Below, piece after piece: positions 30,691 to 40,310 of a DNA stretch of 64,000 bases (its first letter is position 1; each line of letters begins with the position of its first letter). The position numbers were made by a program, and so were the translations under genes. Under the pieces are notes generated by a model. The model worked only from the letters and a program-made list of their open reading frames with translations, was not told the origin of the DNA and ran no database searches. The stretch lies in contig NC_002689.2 of assembly GCF_000011185.1 (NCBI RefSeq), positions 1,426,001 to 1,490,000 on the forward strand, given 5' to 3'. The DNA comes from Thermoplasma volcanium GSS1. Its GTDB lineage: Archaea > Thermoplasmatota > Thermoplasmata > Thermoplasmatales > Thermoplasmataceae.

Positions 30691-31884
30691 TTAAAGTGGA
30701 TCTTTCTCCCTTTCAGCACCACTTAACTTGAAAAGCCTGGGATTTGTTATTACAAGAATTCCTGTAACGAGTGCCATCACTGCGAAACCTACAGATATGA
30801 GGAACAACATGTGCCTGCCTACTATCCACAGGATAGAACCCATTAAAGGGGATATAACCATAATTGGATTCCTAAAGAACGCCGTTATTTCCCTGTAGTT
30901 TAAGTCTGCTGGGAACTGCGATTTCAGGAATTTCTCAGACCCTATAAAAGCGGCCGGAAAGAAAGAAAGAAATGCCAATGACGCAAAGTAAGATGGAGGA
31001 GACATGAAGCTCATGAGGAGAAGACCTACTATAAGCAGTACATCTTTGGATAGATAATAGAAAGACATTATTGGAAGCTGCATAGATAAGTAAAGATAAA
31101 CGGCAACGGCAGCTACGAAAGAAGCTGTTGCTATAGAAATCATAACAGCGGAATGCGATAGCCCGGATCCGATGCCTGCGGCTATGAGGAACGGGAAGGA
31201 AGCTCCAATTGCCAACCAGAGGAATATTTCGTCCAGAGAATCGGCGAGCAAAAGCAGCTTCTTATCTGCCTTCCTGACTTTATCCATTGAGTAGAACGGC
31301 CTCATGAAGATGTAGAGAATGTCCATCTTTTCAGGTTTTGAGTTTGTCTTCTTAGTGAATAATATTATTGTGATGAGGCCTATCATCAAGAGCAGTATGG
31401 AGACATATGAATATAGATCGGATACTACGCCGCCGAAGAACGCTGATACAAGCAGTCCAAGGAGAATGCCGATGCCGGAAGATATTATGAAGGAACTTTC
31501 ATTGATATCCCTTCTGTACCCGTTCTTAACTGTTGAATTGTAGAATACCGTGAATGAAATTGTAAAAATTATAAGCGATGCGGTTATTGAAACAGCTCCC
31601 TGCGAGATGTATATTATTATAAACGCGACAGAGAGTACGAGTATGCTTATAGGAACTGAAAAGAGATCGCCATATCTTTTTACGTACTCATAAGAAACAG
31701 GGTTAAACGCAAGGTAGAATATAATCGCTACAGAAAAGTAAACGCCAAGGTAATAAAGAGGAATCGACCCCTCAATAAGTACGAATGTGAATGAACCTGC
31801 ATACACGGAGAGCGAAAAAAACGTTAATAGCACTATGGAAAACTCAATTAAGAATATCCTATCGTTCTCCGTTATGTTACGCAT
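30691..31884 (-). CDS. Twelve-helix MFS-like membrane protein
   Basis: A 397-residue polytopic membrane protein with about 12 hydrophobic segments and a short charged tail GAEREKDPL. The canonical MFS loop motif is weak, so the family call is by topology. It is divergent from a small membrane protein gene. No substrate or partner can be named. Confidence 0.65.
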   Translation of the reverse strand: MRNITENDRIFLIEFSIVLLTFFSLSVYAGSFTFVLIEGSIPLYYLGVYFSVAIIFYLAFNPVSYEYVKRYGDLFSVPISILVLSVAFIIIYISQGAVSITASLIIFTISFTVFYNSTVKNGYRRDINESSFIISSGIGILLGLLVSAFFGGVVSDLYSYVSILLLMIGLITIILFTKKTNSKPEKMDILYIFMRPFYSMDKVRKADKKLLLLADSLDEIFLWLAIGASFPFLIAAGIGSGLSHSAVMISIATASFVAAVAVYLYLSMQLPIMSFYYLSKDVLLIVGLLLMSFMSPPSYFASLAFLSFFPAAFIGSEKFLKSQFPADLNYREITAFFRNPIMVISPLMGSILWIVGRHMLFLISVGFAVMALVTGILVITNPRLFKLSGAEREKDPL

Positions 31885-31990
31885 ACATTGGTCATTCGAT
31901 CCTATTTATAAATAACTTTCTCCGTTTGAGGAAGAGTTTTTCGCCAACAACCGCAATAAATGTTAATAGCTGCAATGATGTTACTGCCCT

Positions 31991-32422
31991 ATGCCATTCA
32001 CCGTAAAGAATGGTAGTATCGCCGCAGGATCAGTTGCGGGCATACTTGTTATGATAGCTATCGCTACAGCCACTCCTTTATCGTGGCTTGCATCCGGCTT
32101 TGTTGCTGGGATAGCGGCAAAGGGGATGGGAAGGGGAGCTAGCTCCTCGCTAGTTTCATCGCTCGTGACATTGTTCATAATGGTAACACTGGCTATTTTC
32201 ATCCTGCCGTCTGGCCTTTCCCAGCTCCATAGTACCATTGGGAATAGCTTCCTTTACAATTTTATTGCTTATTCCTTAAACACGATGAGCATTCCAACAA
32301 ACAAGCTCATAAAAGAAATAATACTAGATGATGTTTTATTATCCATCATCGGTGGGCTCATAGGCGGTTCGATCTTCAAATCAGTTTTGCCTAGAGAGGA
32401 TGTTCCTCAAGCAAAAAAATAA
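31991..32422 (+). CDS. Small membrane protein, unknown
   Basis: A 143-residue protein with an early glycine/alanine-rich helical hairpin (GSIAAGSVAGILVMIAIA, SGFVAGIAAKGMGRGAS), a central helix and a C-terminal GGLIGGSIF helix, plus a charged tail. Four hydrophobic segments. It resembles short archaeal DUF-type membrane proteins; no function can be stated. Its stop is two bases from the stop of the convergent dihydrolipoamide-dehydrogenase-like gene. Confidence 0.7.
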   Translation: MPFTVKNGSIAAGSVAGILVMIAIATATPLSWLASGFVAGIAAKGMGRGASSSLVSSLVTLFIMVTLAIFILPSGLSQLHSTIGNSFLYNFIAYSLNTMSIPTNKLIKEIILDDVLLSIIGGLIGGSIFKSVLPREDVPQAKK

Positions 32423-32423
32423 T

Positions 32424-33776
32424 TTAATATAGTTTTCTAGCAGCTGAATCAAGCCCTTCAAAGCTCATCGGGTGCTGATGGGCCATCTCTGCGAAGTCCC
32501 TTGCACTTAATCCCTTTGATATTCCTAACGCTATCTCATTTATCAGGTTCCCGGCATCATTTCCGATAACGTATCCGCCTATTATCTTCATCCTTGAATC
32601 AAAGAAAAGCCTTATCTCACCTTCCATCTCTGAGTTTACTTGTGCCATTGCATCCTTTTCCATCTGGTAATCTGTCTCAATGTAACTTATTCCCAACTTT
32701 TTCGCCTGATCTGGCAGTATGCCAACATAGGCTACCTGCGGTACCGTGTATACAGTGAACGGGACTGATAGAGGATCGAAGTAGTCAACAGGCACATGGT
32801 TTGCCATAATATTGTTGGCCGCTACTAAAGACTGCCTCTTAGCCGCATGGAAGAGTGGTGTTAATCCGTTGACATCGCCCGTAGCGTATATATGCTTTAT
32901 ATTAGTCTGCATAGCCATATTTACCTTGATCCCGTGCTTGTCGTACTTTATTCCAAGATCGTCTAAGCCCTCCGGGAACATTGGCATCCTTCCCACAGCC
33001 ATTAAAACTGCTTCCACTCGTATTTTTTCAGTTTTGCCCTCGTGATCGTATGATACCTCGAACATGTCACCGCCTCTTCGTATTTCCTTGACTGGTGAAC
33101 TTAAAATGAGGTTCATCTTTGGAAGGAGTGGGACAAGCTTGCTTACCATGCCGGAATCCATCGTGCTAAGAACGCGGTCTAGCAACTCTATAACTGTGAC
33201 GTCAGTACCAAGCAGCGACATAAACGATGCCGTCTCCAGGCCGATATAACCTCCACCAATTATTGCTATGCTCTTTGGAAGCTTTCTTACCTTTGGGTTA
33301 AGCGCATAGAGTTCCCTGCTTGTCCAAGCGAGTTCTGCTCCTGGTATCTTCGGTACATAGGTATCTGAACCTGTGCCTATAATAATGCTTTCTGCCCTGT
33401 ACCTCTCTTTACCTGTATCCGTCTCAACTTCTACAGTATTTTCATCAATCAGTTTTGCCGTTCCTTTCAGTATCTTGAGGCCAGCTTCATGAAGTTCTTC
33501 GTCGTGCTGCTTGTACCTTATGTTTTGGACATCGTCCTTGTGCTTTACTATATCTTCGTAAGCTATCGAATATTTTCCGAACTTTTTCAATTTTGAATAG
33601 TTATGGACAGTTTCAATGATTGCCTTTGATGGAACACAGCCTTCAGCAAGGCAATTCCCAGACATTATTCCCTTCTTATCTATCATCAGCACGCTGTATC
33701 CAGACTTCTTCAAGCGGAATGCGGCCGGATAAGCAGCACCGCCTGCACCAAGCGTGATGACATCATAAGTTTCCAT
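32424..33776 (-). CDS. Dihydrolipoamide dehydrogenase-like flavoprotein disulfide reductase
   Basis: A 450-residue class I pyridine nucleotide-disulfide oxidoreductase. The N-terminal FAD site is TLGAGGAAYPAAFRL, the redox disulfide GNCLAEGCVPSKA (Cys about 42 and 47) has the CX4C spacing of lipoamide, glutathione and mercuric reductases, and GGGYIGLETA near 172 is the NAD(P) site. The C-terminal HQHPMSFE near 435 supplies the His-Glu pair. Likely the E3 component for 2-oxoacid dehydrogenase or glycine cleavage. No E1/E2 genes are adjacent, so the exact disulfide partner is open. Confidence 0.85.
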   Translation of the reverse strand: METYDVITLGAGGAAYPAAFRLKKSGYSVLMIDKKGIMSGNCLAEGCVPSKAIIETVHNYSKLKKFGKYSIAYEDIVKHKDDVQNIRYKQHDEELHEAGLKILKGTAKLIDENTVEVETDTGKERYRAESIIIGTGSDTYVPKIPGAELAWTSRELYALNPKVRKLPKSIAIIGGGYIGLETASFMSLLGTDVTVIELLDRVLSTMDSGMVSKLVPLLPKMNLILSSPVKEIRRGGDMFEVSYDHEGKTEKIRVEAVLMAVGRMPMFPEGLDDLGIKYDKHGIKVNMAMQTNIKHIYATGDVNGLTPLFHAAKRQSLVAANNIMANHVPVDYFDPLSVPFTVYTVPQVAYVGILPDQAKKLGISYIETDYQMEKDAMAQVNSEMEGEIRLFFDSRMKIIGGYVIGNDAGNLINEIALGISKGLSARDFAEMAHQHPMSFEGLDSAARKLY

Positions 33777-33897
33777 GTTACGTATATCGTATCAGTAAAT
33801 AAATTCCTTTGCATGATTATATATTCACATTCATGGAAATTTACATGAATTGATCGTATCAAAATAATTTTATCCCTATTAACAATCCACCGCCATC

Positions 33898-34734
33898 ATG
33901 AAAGTTTCTGAAATAATGACGCCTAATCCTATAACTTACAGAGTTCCAAGTTCGATAAACGAAGTGATAAAGGTCCTTATAAAATACAACGTAACTGGTA
34001 TACCTATAACAGATACAGCAGGGCATTACGTAGGTTTCGTAAGTAGGAGAGACATATTTTCAAACCCAAGGGAGACGCAAACAGCCATGGTAATGAGGAG
34101 ATCAAATGCAGTGTATGAAGACGATGAAGTAAAGGTAGCTGCTGTGGAGATGTTGAATCAGAGGAAGAGGCATCTTACCGTTATTAACCGTGAAGGCATA
34201 GTAACAGGCATACTCACTCCCCAGAACTTTATGAAAGTTATACGCGATACTTACGGGACCGTAAAGGTTAAGGAGGTAATGAAAGGGGTAAGTGTCCCTA
34301 TATGGTACAAGACCCCGCTCCCTGCTATACTAACCATAATGAACGTATCGAATATATTTTCATTTCCTGTAATAAATGATGAGGGAGGTTTCATCGGCCT
34401 GCTCGTAGATAGAGATATATTCGACAGAATCGATCTAAAATTTGATTCTGTTCTGAGCGAGATGGGCATCGCCGACGATGAAGACCCATGGTCCTGGACT
34501 GGCCTTAGGAATGTTTTCAAGTACGTTGTTGAAAGGGCAGACATAAAGCTCCCTAAAATATCGGCGGAAGAGATAATGGTAAAAGATCCTACGGTAGTTT
34601 ATGCAAATGATCGGCTATCGACTGCCGCTGACCTTATGATAAAATACAACTACAACCAGTTGCCCGTGCTCGATGATACGCACGGGATATACGGTATGCT
34701 CTACGATATAGAGATGCTGGGCGTTTTTCTATGA
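33898..34734 (+). CDS. Protein with four CBS domains
   Basis: 278 residues made of two CBS pairs. Each repeat begins with a motif like VSEIMTPNPIT, VKEVMKGVSVP or AEEIMVKDPTVV and ends with a GFVSRRDIF-type segment. CBS pairs bind adenosyl nucleotides and often regulate enzymes. The stop overlaps the glyS start by four bases, so the two are co-translated; a nucleotide-sensing role linked to tRNA charging or growth state is an inference from this arrangement. ATG 33898 is preceded by an AT-rich promoter. Confidence 0.88.
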   Translation: MKVSEIMTPNPITYRVPSSINEVIKVLIKYNVTGIPITDTAGHYVGFVSRRDIFSNPRETQTAMVMRRSNAVYEDDEVKVAAVEMLNQRKRHLTVINREGIVTGILTPQNFMKVIRDTYGTVKVKEVMKGVSVPIWYKTPLPAILTIMNVSNIFSFPVINDEGGFIGLLVDRDIFDRIDLKFDSVLSEMGIADDEDPWSWTGLRNVFKYVVERADIKLPKISAEEIMVKDPTVVYANDRLSTAADLMIKYNYNQLPVLDDTHGIYGMLYDIEMLGVFL

Positions 34735-36161
34735 GCTTTGAGGATGTTGTCGAACTGGCAAAGAGAAGGGGCTTCTTTTGGCCCTCGTTTTCTATTTATG
34801 GTGGTTCTTCCGGTTTTTATGACTATGGCCCGCTTGGCACTCTGCTTAAGGATAATATAATAAGTATCTGGAAAAAATCATACGCTAAGGAAGGGGCAAT
34901 TTTCTTAGACACGCCGGTTATAGCGCCTGCAGACGTATTCAAGGCTTCAGGGCATCTTGAAAAGTTTTCCGATATTGCAGTTAAATGCGAAAAGTGCAAG
35001 ACAGCATATAAGCTTGAGAACCTTCTTAAGTCCGTTGGCATCGATGTGCCTCTGAATAATGTGGAAAAGGCGAACGCTGTACTAGAGGAATACGATGTAA
35101 AGTGCCCAAAATGCGGTGCTCCACTGCGTGGAGCATATGAATTTAACTTGATGTTCAAGGTCGGAACAAACGAGCTTTACCTTAGGCCTGAGACTGCGCA
35201 AGGCATATTTATCAATTTCAAGAACTTGTATAACTACTCAAGAAACACCATGCCAATAATAGTCTGCCAAGTCGGGAAAGGTTTCAGGAATGAGATATCT
35301 CCAAGGCAGGCGCTGATAAGGATGAGGGAATTCACCCAGGCTGAAGTCGAGGTATTTTACCTGAACGATTCAGACTTCAACCCCAATGGAAACAGCTTAA
35401 AATTCAAACTCCTGCGAAACACTGGCGAAGAAGTGACCGTAGATCTGAAGGAAGCACTTCACTCAGGTATTGTGAAGAACCCGGTAATGGCCTATTTCCT
35501 CGAGAAGACATACAGCATACTCTCTTCGATAGGTTTCAATCCTAATCACCTCAGGGCCAGAGAACACGACCCGCTGGAGAGGGCGCACTATTCGTCAGAG
35601 ACTTGGGACTTCGAATACCTTATGGACGGCGAGTGGATAGAGATAGTCGGGGTCTCTGATCGTGGTACGTACGATCTTGGACGGCATCAGCAATTTTCCG
35701 GTGAAAATATGGAAGTAGATGGAAACATCCCAAGGGTAGTAGAGCCCTCCTATGGGATAGATAGGATAGTCCTTACTATATTGAACGATGGATATTACAT
35801 AAGAGACAACGGATACAAGGTACTGAAACTCGATCCTGCAGTTTCACCTCTGCATTTCGCCGTTTTTCCCCTGCAAAGAAGGGATGGCCTTGATGCAAAA
35901 GCTAAGGAACTTTTCAACAAAATAAAGCAAATCGATCCATTTGTTTACTACGACGAAGGAGGCAACATAGGGAGAAGGTATGCAAGGCAGGATGAAATAG
36001 GCACGCCCTTCTGCATAACTGTAGATTACGAGACCTTGGAGGATTCAACGGTTACGATACGTGAACGCGATTCGACAAAGCAGGTCAGAGAAAACATAGA
36101 AGAACTTCTTCAAAAGATAAGTGATTATCCAGAGTATCCAACATCGCTATTCAAAAATTAA
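34731..36161 (+). CDS. glyS: Glycyl-tRNA synthetase (archaeal/eukaryotic alpha2 type)
   Basis: A 476-residue class II synthetase charging tRNA-Gly. The opening FFWPSFSIYGGSSGFYDYGP is diagnostic. Zinc-ligand pairs CEKC (near 86) and CPKC (near 125) lie in the insertion. Motif 2 is FRNEISPRQALIRMREFTQAE and motif 3 is the EPSYGIDRIVL segment near 340. The C-terminal anticodon-binding domain follows (HFAVFPLQ). Complete and normal length for archaea. Confidence 0.96.
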   Translation: MSFEDVVELAKRRGFFWPSFSIYGGSSGFYDYGPLGTLLKDNIISIWKKSYAKEGAIFLDTPVIAPADVFKASGHLEKFSDIAVKCEKCKTAYKLENLLKSVGIDVPLNNVEKANAVLEEYDVKCPKCGAPLRGAYEFNLMFKVGTNELYLRPETAQGIFINFKNLYNYSRNTMPIIVCQVGKGFRNEISPRQALIRMREFTQAEVEVFYLNDSDFNPNGNSLKFKLLRNTGEEVTVDLKEALHSGIVKNPVMAYFLEKTYSILSSIGFNPNHLRAREHDPLERAHYSSETWDFEYLMDGEWIEIVGVSDRGTYDLGRHQQFSGENMEVDGNIPRVVEPSYGIDRIVLTILNDGYYIRDNGYKVLKLDPAVSPLHFAVFPLQRRDGLDAKAKELFNKIKQIDPFVYYDEGGNIGRRYARQDEIGTPFCITVDYETLEDSTVTIRERDSTKQVRENIEELLQKISDYPEYPTSLFKN

Positions 36162-36162
36162 G

Positions 36163-37377
36163 TTAATCTTCTGATATTCCGGCAAATTTTCTTACTGCAT
36201 TCCTAACCGCATCAGGGGCTCCTTCGACAACATGTTCTGTGAAGCCCTCTATTATTAAGTTCTTTGCAGTTTCCTCATCAATTCCCCTAGACCTGAGGTA
36301 AAAGAGGCTTTCTTCATCTATATTCGTAACGGCTGACGCGTGTTTCGATTTTACGTCATTGTTGTTTATAAGCAGTGCTGGCTTCGTATTAGCATAGGCC
36401 TCCTTAGATAATAGCAGTATCCTAGTATCGTAGTATCCCTCCGCCTTTCGGCCTGATTCTTTTATATCTATATTTCCCCTATGCATAGTCAAACTCTTCT
36501 CCCTCACTATGCCCCTTACGTATATGTTTGCAATAGAGTGTGTTCCGATCTGAATTGTGTTGTCCCTGAGGTCCATCTGCTGCAGCCCCCTGGTAAAGCT
36601 TACGCCACGGAGCTGATAATTTGTAAAGTTTCCTTTCTGGTACGATTCAGTCATGATTATCGATTTGTTGTAGCCGTTTTCTACATGATGTATAGTGGCC
36701 TGCGTATTGTCCTCCATAAATGTTTTTAGGAACTGGATTCCGTCAACGGTCTTTGGCCTGTCCTGCACCTGGGAATAAACTATACTGGAATTCCTTGACA
36801 AGAATATGTATGTATTGTCGCCTTGCGCGCCATTGCCTTCCCCGCCACCCACTATATACCTAGTAAAGTTAAGGGATGATCCTTCACCTACAATGATCAG
36901 GTTCTTGGCCGCGAAGGATGAAGTTGATTTGGCAAAATCAACCGCTTTAATTTCAGAGGATTTATTTGGTGGCAAATAGACAAGAAAACCGTCGTAAAAG
37001 CCTGCGTTTATCAGGTACTCGTACCTGTCATCAACGTTTTCCTTGTCAGTATAATCGAAGATTAAATTAGGATATTTCCGCTCAGCCTCCCTTATAGGCT
37101 CTACTATGCACCCTTTTCCATTGTATACCATAAGCTTTCCGTTGACGAAAGCAAAGTCTTCATCGCCCTGTCCGTAGCCCTTCGCATCATCCTCAGGTTC
37201 GCCAAGGACCATTTTCTCAACTAGGTCGTCTGTGAAATCAACGTACCTAAGCCTAGTCGGGCTTTCCTTGTATGGTTGCACCGGTGACTTCATGAACTGG
37301 ATGAAGTTATCCTGCCTATATTCATGAAGCCCATCGTTTCTGCGATCGTTTATCAAATCTCTTATCTGCTCGATCAT
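36163..37377 (-). CDS. sufD: Fe-S cluster assembly scaffold subunit SufD
   Basis: SufD pairs with SufB in the SufBC2D complex. The 404-residue beta-helix protein has SKHASAVTNIDEESLFYLRS near residues 350-369, the region corresponding to the SufB/SufD interface with its conserved His. The family C-terminus (SRGIDEETAKNLIIEGF) is present. The start overlaps the sufB stop by four bases. Last gene of sufC-sufB-sufD. Confidence 0.93.
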   Translation of the reverse strand: MIEQIRDLINDRRNDGLHEYRQDNFIQFMKSPVQPYKESPTRLRYVDFTDDLVEKMVLGEPEDDAKGYGQGDEDFAFVNGKLMVYNGKGCIVEPIREAERKYPNLIFDYTDKENVDDRYEYLINAGFYDGFLVYLPPNKSSEIKAVDFAKSTSSFAAKNLIIVGEGSSLNFTRYIVGGGEGNGAQGDNTYIFLSRNSSIVYSQVQDRPKTVDGIQFLKTFMEDNTQATIHHVENGYNKSIIMTESYQKGNFTNYQLRGVSFTRGLQQMDLRDNTIQIGTHSIANIYVRGIVREKSLTMHRGNIDIKESGRKAEGYYDTRILLLSKEAYANTKPALLINNNDVKSKHASAVTNIDEESLFYLRSRGIDEETAKNLIIEGFTEHVVEGAPDAVRNAVRKFAGISED

Positions 37378-38819
37378 CCCACAGCACCCATCTTGCTCAT
37401 TTCAAGCTTAACTAGCCTATTCATCTCAACTGCAAATTCCATAGGTATCTCCTTCATCACATCGTCCAGGAAGCCGAGCACTATCAGCGAAGAAGCTTCG
37501 TCCTCAGAGAGGCCCCTGGACCTTAGGTAAGTAAGTTCCTCTGTACCTATCTTGCCAACTGTCGCCTCATGGGTGAAGTTTGCAGTTGGTTCATATATTT
37601 CGTCATGCGGCATAGTATAAGATACGGATTCATCGTTTATTAGAAGAGCATCGCACTGGACATAGCTCTTTGCGTTAAGGGCATCTTTGTTTATCCTTAC
37701 AAGGCCCCTGTAGATCGACTTGCCATCTCCAAGACTCACACTCTTTGCTATGATCTTAGAGCTTGTATTCGGTGCCATGTGGATTGCTTTTGCACCGGTA
37801 TCCTTAACAGTGCCTGGGCTTGCCAGCGCTATGTTCAGGTTCGATGTAGTCGCATTTCTTCCCCTAAGATAAGATGATGGGTATATCATAGTTACCTTTG
37901 ATCCAAGCGAACCACCAACCCATTCCATGTTGCCGTTTTCTTCTACCCAGGCCCTCTTTGTAGGCATATTGTAAACACTGTTAGACCAGTTCTGCACGCT
38001 GGTATATCTCCCGTGCGCGTTTTTCATCACGTAATACTCTACAATAGCCGCGTGCAAGGAATCTTTCGAATATACCGGGGCAGTGCAGCCTTCGAGGTAA
38101 TGCACGCTTGACCCTTCATCCGCTACAACTATAGTATGCTCAAACTGCCCTGTAGCTTCTCCGTTGATCCTGAAGTATGTCTGAAGTGGCATGTCTATGT
38201 GGACACCGCGAGGCACATACAAGAAAGCGCCTCCGCTCCATACTGCCACATTAAGTGCAGCAAACTTGTTGTCGCTGGGAGGAACTGCCTTCGCAAAGTA
38301 CTCCTTAACTAGATCTGGGTATCTCTGCAACGCTGAATCAAGATCCATGAAAACTACTCCTTTCTCTTCCCATTCCTTCTTTAGGCTGTTGTAAACCCCT
38401 TCACTATCGTACTGTGCTATCGAACCGGCCAGATACTTTCTCTCCATCTCCGGTACGCCAAGCTTTTCAAATGTATCCTTAATCTCCTTTGGAACTTCAT
38501 CCCAGTTCGTAGCCTTCACATCGTCCGGGCTGCTGTAATAAGTCATGTTGTCCCAATCTATGCTTGATAGGTCAGGACCCCAAGTTGGTACAGGCTTTGA
38601 ATTGAATATCTCTAGTGCATGGAGCCTTATCCTCCTCATCCAGTCTGGTTCCTTCTTTATCTCAGATATCTCTTCAACGACCTTACTATTGAGGCCCTTA
38701 CCAGTTGAATACACGGGTTTTATATTGTCGTGGAAGCCGTAATCAAGGGCCTTTCCGTTCTTAAGGTCGCTTATTAACCTATCTATTTCCTCATCCTTAT
38801 TAACATAAGTTGACTCCAT
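37374..38819 (-). CDS. sufB: Fe-S cluster assembly scaffold subunit SufB
   Basis: SufB is the main scaffold on which nascent Fe-S clusters form. 481 residues with YFAKAVPPSDNKFAALN, the YVPRGVHIDMPLQTYFRIN segment, VHYLEGCTAP (conserved Cys), and the C-terminal NFTHEATVGKIGTEELTYLR region. It starts directly after the sufC stop with no gap. No SufS desulfurase or SufU/E gene is present next to it, as is common in archaeal minimal suf operons. Confidence 0.95.
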   Translation of the reverse strand: MESTYVNKDEEIDRLISDLKNGKALDYGFHDNIKPVYSTGKGLNSKVVEEISEIKKEPDWMRRIRLHALEIFNSKPVPTWGPDLSSIDWDNMTYYSSPDDVKATNWDEVPKEIKDTFEKLGVPEMERKYLAGSIAQYDSEGVYNSLKKEWEEKGVVFMDLDSALQRYPDLVKEYFAKAVPPSDNKFAALNVAVWSGGAFLYVPRGVHIDMPLQTYFRINGEATGQFEHTIVVADEGSSVHYLEGCTAPVYSKDSLHAAIVEYYVMKNAHGRYTSVQNWSNSVYNMPTKRAWVEENGNMEWVGGSLGSKVTMIYPSSYLRGRNATTSNLNIALASPGTVKDTGAKAIHMAPNTSSKIIAKSVSLGDGKSIYRGLVRINKDALNAKSYVQCDALLINDESVSYTMPHDEIYEPTANFTHEATVGKIGTEELTYLRSRGLSEDEASSLIVLGFLDDVMKEIPMEFAVEMNRLVKLEMSKMGAVG

Positions 38820-39560
38820 TTAAGCCACCTCCTTCAGCCAATCGTATCCCTCCTCCTCGATCTTATCCGATAGAGACTTGTCGCCGTTCATAACTATAGT
38901 ACCATTCACAAGTACATGCACGAACTGTGGCGGTATGTCCTTCAATATTCTCTGGTAATGCGTTATGATCAGGAAGCCAACATCGTTGTTCAGGTATGAC
39001 CTTATCTGTTCAGCTACCATCCTCAATGCGTCTACGTCAAGTCCAGAATCGATCTCATCAAGTATTATTATCTTTGGCTTGAGTATCATCATCTGCAGTA
39101 TCTCGAACCTCTTTCGTTCTCCACCGGAAAACCCATCATTCACCGATCTGGATATAAAACTCTCGTCTAACCCTACGGTTTTCATCAGGCTCTTTACCTT
39201 TTTGTTGAATTCTGATATAACGATCTTTTCCCCTGGATGCAGATTCGAATAAGCTATCCTCAGGAACGTAGATATCCTGACGCCTTCAACAGCTACTGGG
39301 CTTTGGAATGCCAGAAATAGGCCGGCTCTGGCCCGTTCCTCTGGTGTTGCAAAGGTTATATCCTTGCCGTCCAGCAACACGTTGCCTCCGGTCACCTTGT
39401 AATCAGGGTGGCCTATCAGCACGTTACCTAGTGTGCTCTTCCCAGCGCCGTTTGGCCCCATTAGCGCGTGTATTTCTCCGCCTTTTACAGTCAAATTAAC
39501 GTTTTTAAGTATCTCCTTGCCTTCTACTGATGCAGACAGGTTGTTGATCTCGAGTATCAT
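38820..39560 (-). CDS. sufC: Fe-S cluster assembly ATPase SufC
   Basis: 246-residue ABC-type ATPase of the Suf complex. Walker A GPNGAGKST is at residues 35-43, the ABC signature is FSGGERKR and Walker B IIILDEIDSGLDVDAL has the SufC-type sequence. First gene of the operon, starting 93 bases from a divergent SufR-like regulator with a perfect inverted repeat between them. Confidence 0.96.
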   Translation of the reverse strand: MILEINNLSASVEGKEILKNVNLTVKGGEIHALMGPNGAGKSTLGNVLIGHPDYKVTGGNVLLDGKDITFATPEERARAGLFLAFQSPVAVEGVRISTFLRIAYSNLHPGEKIVISEFNKKVKSLMKTVGLDESFISRSVNDGFSGGERKRFEILQMMILKPKIIILDEIDSGLDVDALRMVAEQIRSYLNNDVGFLIITHYQRILKDIPPQFVHVLVNGTIVMNGDKSLSDKIEEEGYDWLKEVA

Positions 39561-39589
39561 TTTTTATCTATGGATCATACCATAATACT

Positions 39590-39615
39590 ATTTAAACACT
39601 TTTTTGTGTTTAAAT
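39590..39615. promoter_or_regulatory. Perfect 10-bp inverted repeat, likely suf operator
   Basis: Arms ATTTAAACAC (39590-39599) and GTGTTTAAAT (39606-39615) are exact reverse complements separated by six T residues. The repeat lies midway between the divergent sufC and regulator start codons. The TTTAAA parts may double as TATA elements, so a bound regulator could block both promoters. This is the natural site for the three-cysteine regulator encoded beside it. Confidence 0.7.
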
Positions 39616-39652
39616 TGACTAAATTTAAATATCTCGTTCATATTAATGTATT

Positions 39653-40300
39653 ATGCTTTACGATGACATTCTTGGCGATACAAAGGCTAAGATACTTGAG
39701 AAGCTTAACATATCGGACCTGAGCCTTGATCAGCTGTCCGAAATACTCAAGATAAACAAGACTGCAGTAAAGGAACATATGGAGTTCCTTGAGATGCGCG
39801 GCTACGTATCCTCATATTTCAAGCCCAGCGGAACAGGCAGGCCGAAAAAATTCTATAAGCTTACAGATAAGGGCATATCGCTTTTCCCAAAGAAGTACAT
39901 AGAGTTCACTAAACTTCTCGTTGAAGAGGTCGAAAAGGACGTCGGATCTTACAAACTGAATGGTATGCTTGAGAGGATAGCGGCTAAGATAATATCTGAT
40001 ACAGGATGGTCCTCAGGGGACCTCAGGGATATGCCAAGGGATGAGAAGATAAGGAAATTAGAAGAGTACGTAAATATGTTAAATGTACTAGGTTACAACG
40101 CAACGATAGATGTGTACAGCGATAGAGTCGTAATATCAAGGCACAACTGTATATTTTACGATTTAGCCAAGACAAACAACAAGATCATATGCAATTCGCT
40201 TGGGAAAGATCTTGTTTTACAGTCCCTTAACGCTGATTTTGAGATCACAGAGAGGATAAGCAGCGGATCAAGCAAGTGTGTCATCGAAGTTAAGTTGTGA
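39653..40300 (+). CDS. SufR-like winged-helix regulator with three cysteines
   Basis: A 215-residue DeoR/ArsR-type regulator. The N-terminal wHTH spans about residues 8-75 (LSLDQLSEILKINKTAVKEH is the helix-turn-helix, GTGRPKKFYKLTDKG the wing). The C-terminal domain has only three cysteines, at 166, 180 and 209; spacing resembles the three Fe-S-ligating cysteines of cyanobacterial and actinobacterial SufR. Divergent from sufCBD and followed by a SufT-like gene. Likely a repressor that senses Fe-S status. Fe-S binding itself is inferred. Confidence 0.82.
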   Translation: MLYDDILGDTKAKILEKLNISDLSLDQLSEILKINKTAVKEHMEFLEMRGYVSSYFKPSGTGRPKKFYKLTDKGISLFPKKYIEFTKLLVEEVEKDVGSYKLNGMLERIAAKIISDTGWSSGDLRDMPRDEKIRKLEEYVNMLNVLGYNATIDVYSDRVVISRHNCIFYDLAKTNNKIICNSLGKDLVLQSLNADFEITERISSGSSKCVIEVKL

Positions 40301-40310
40301 GGTGTTTTTT

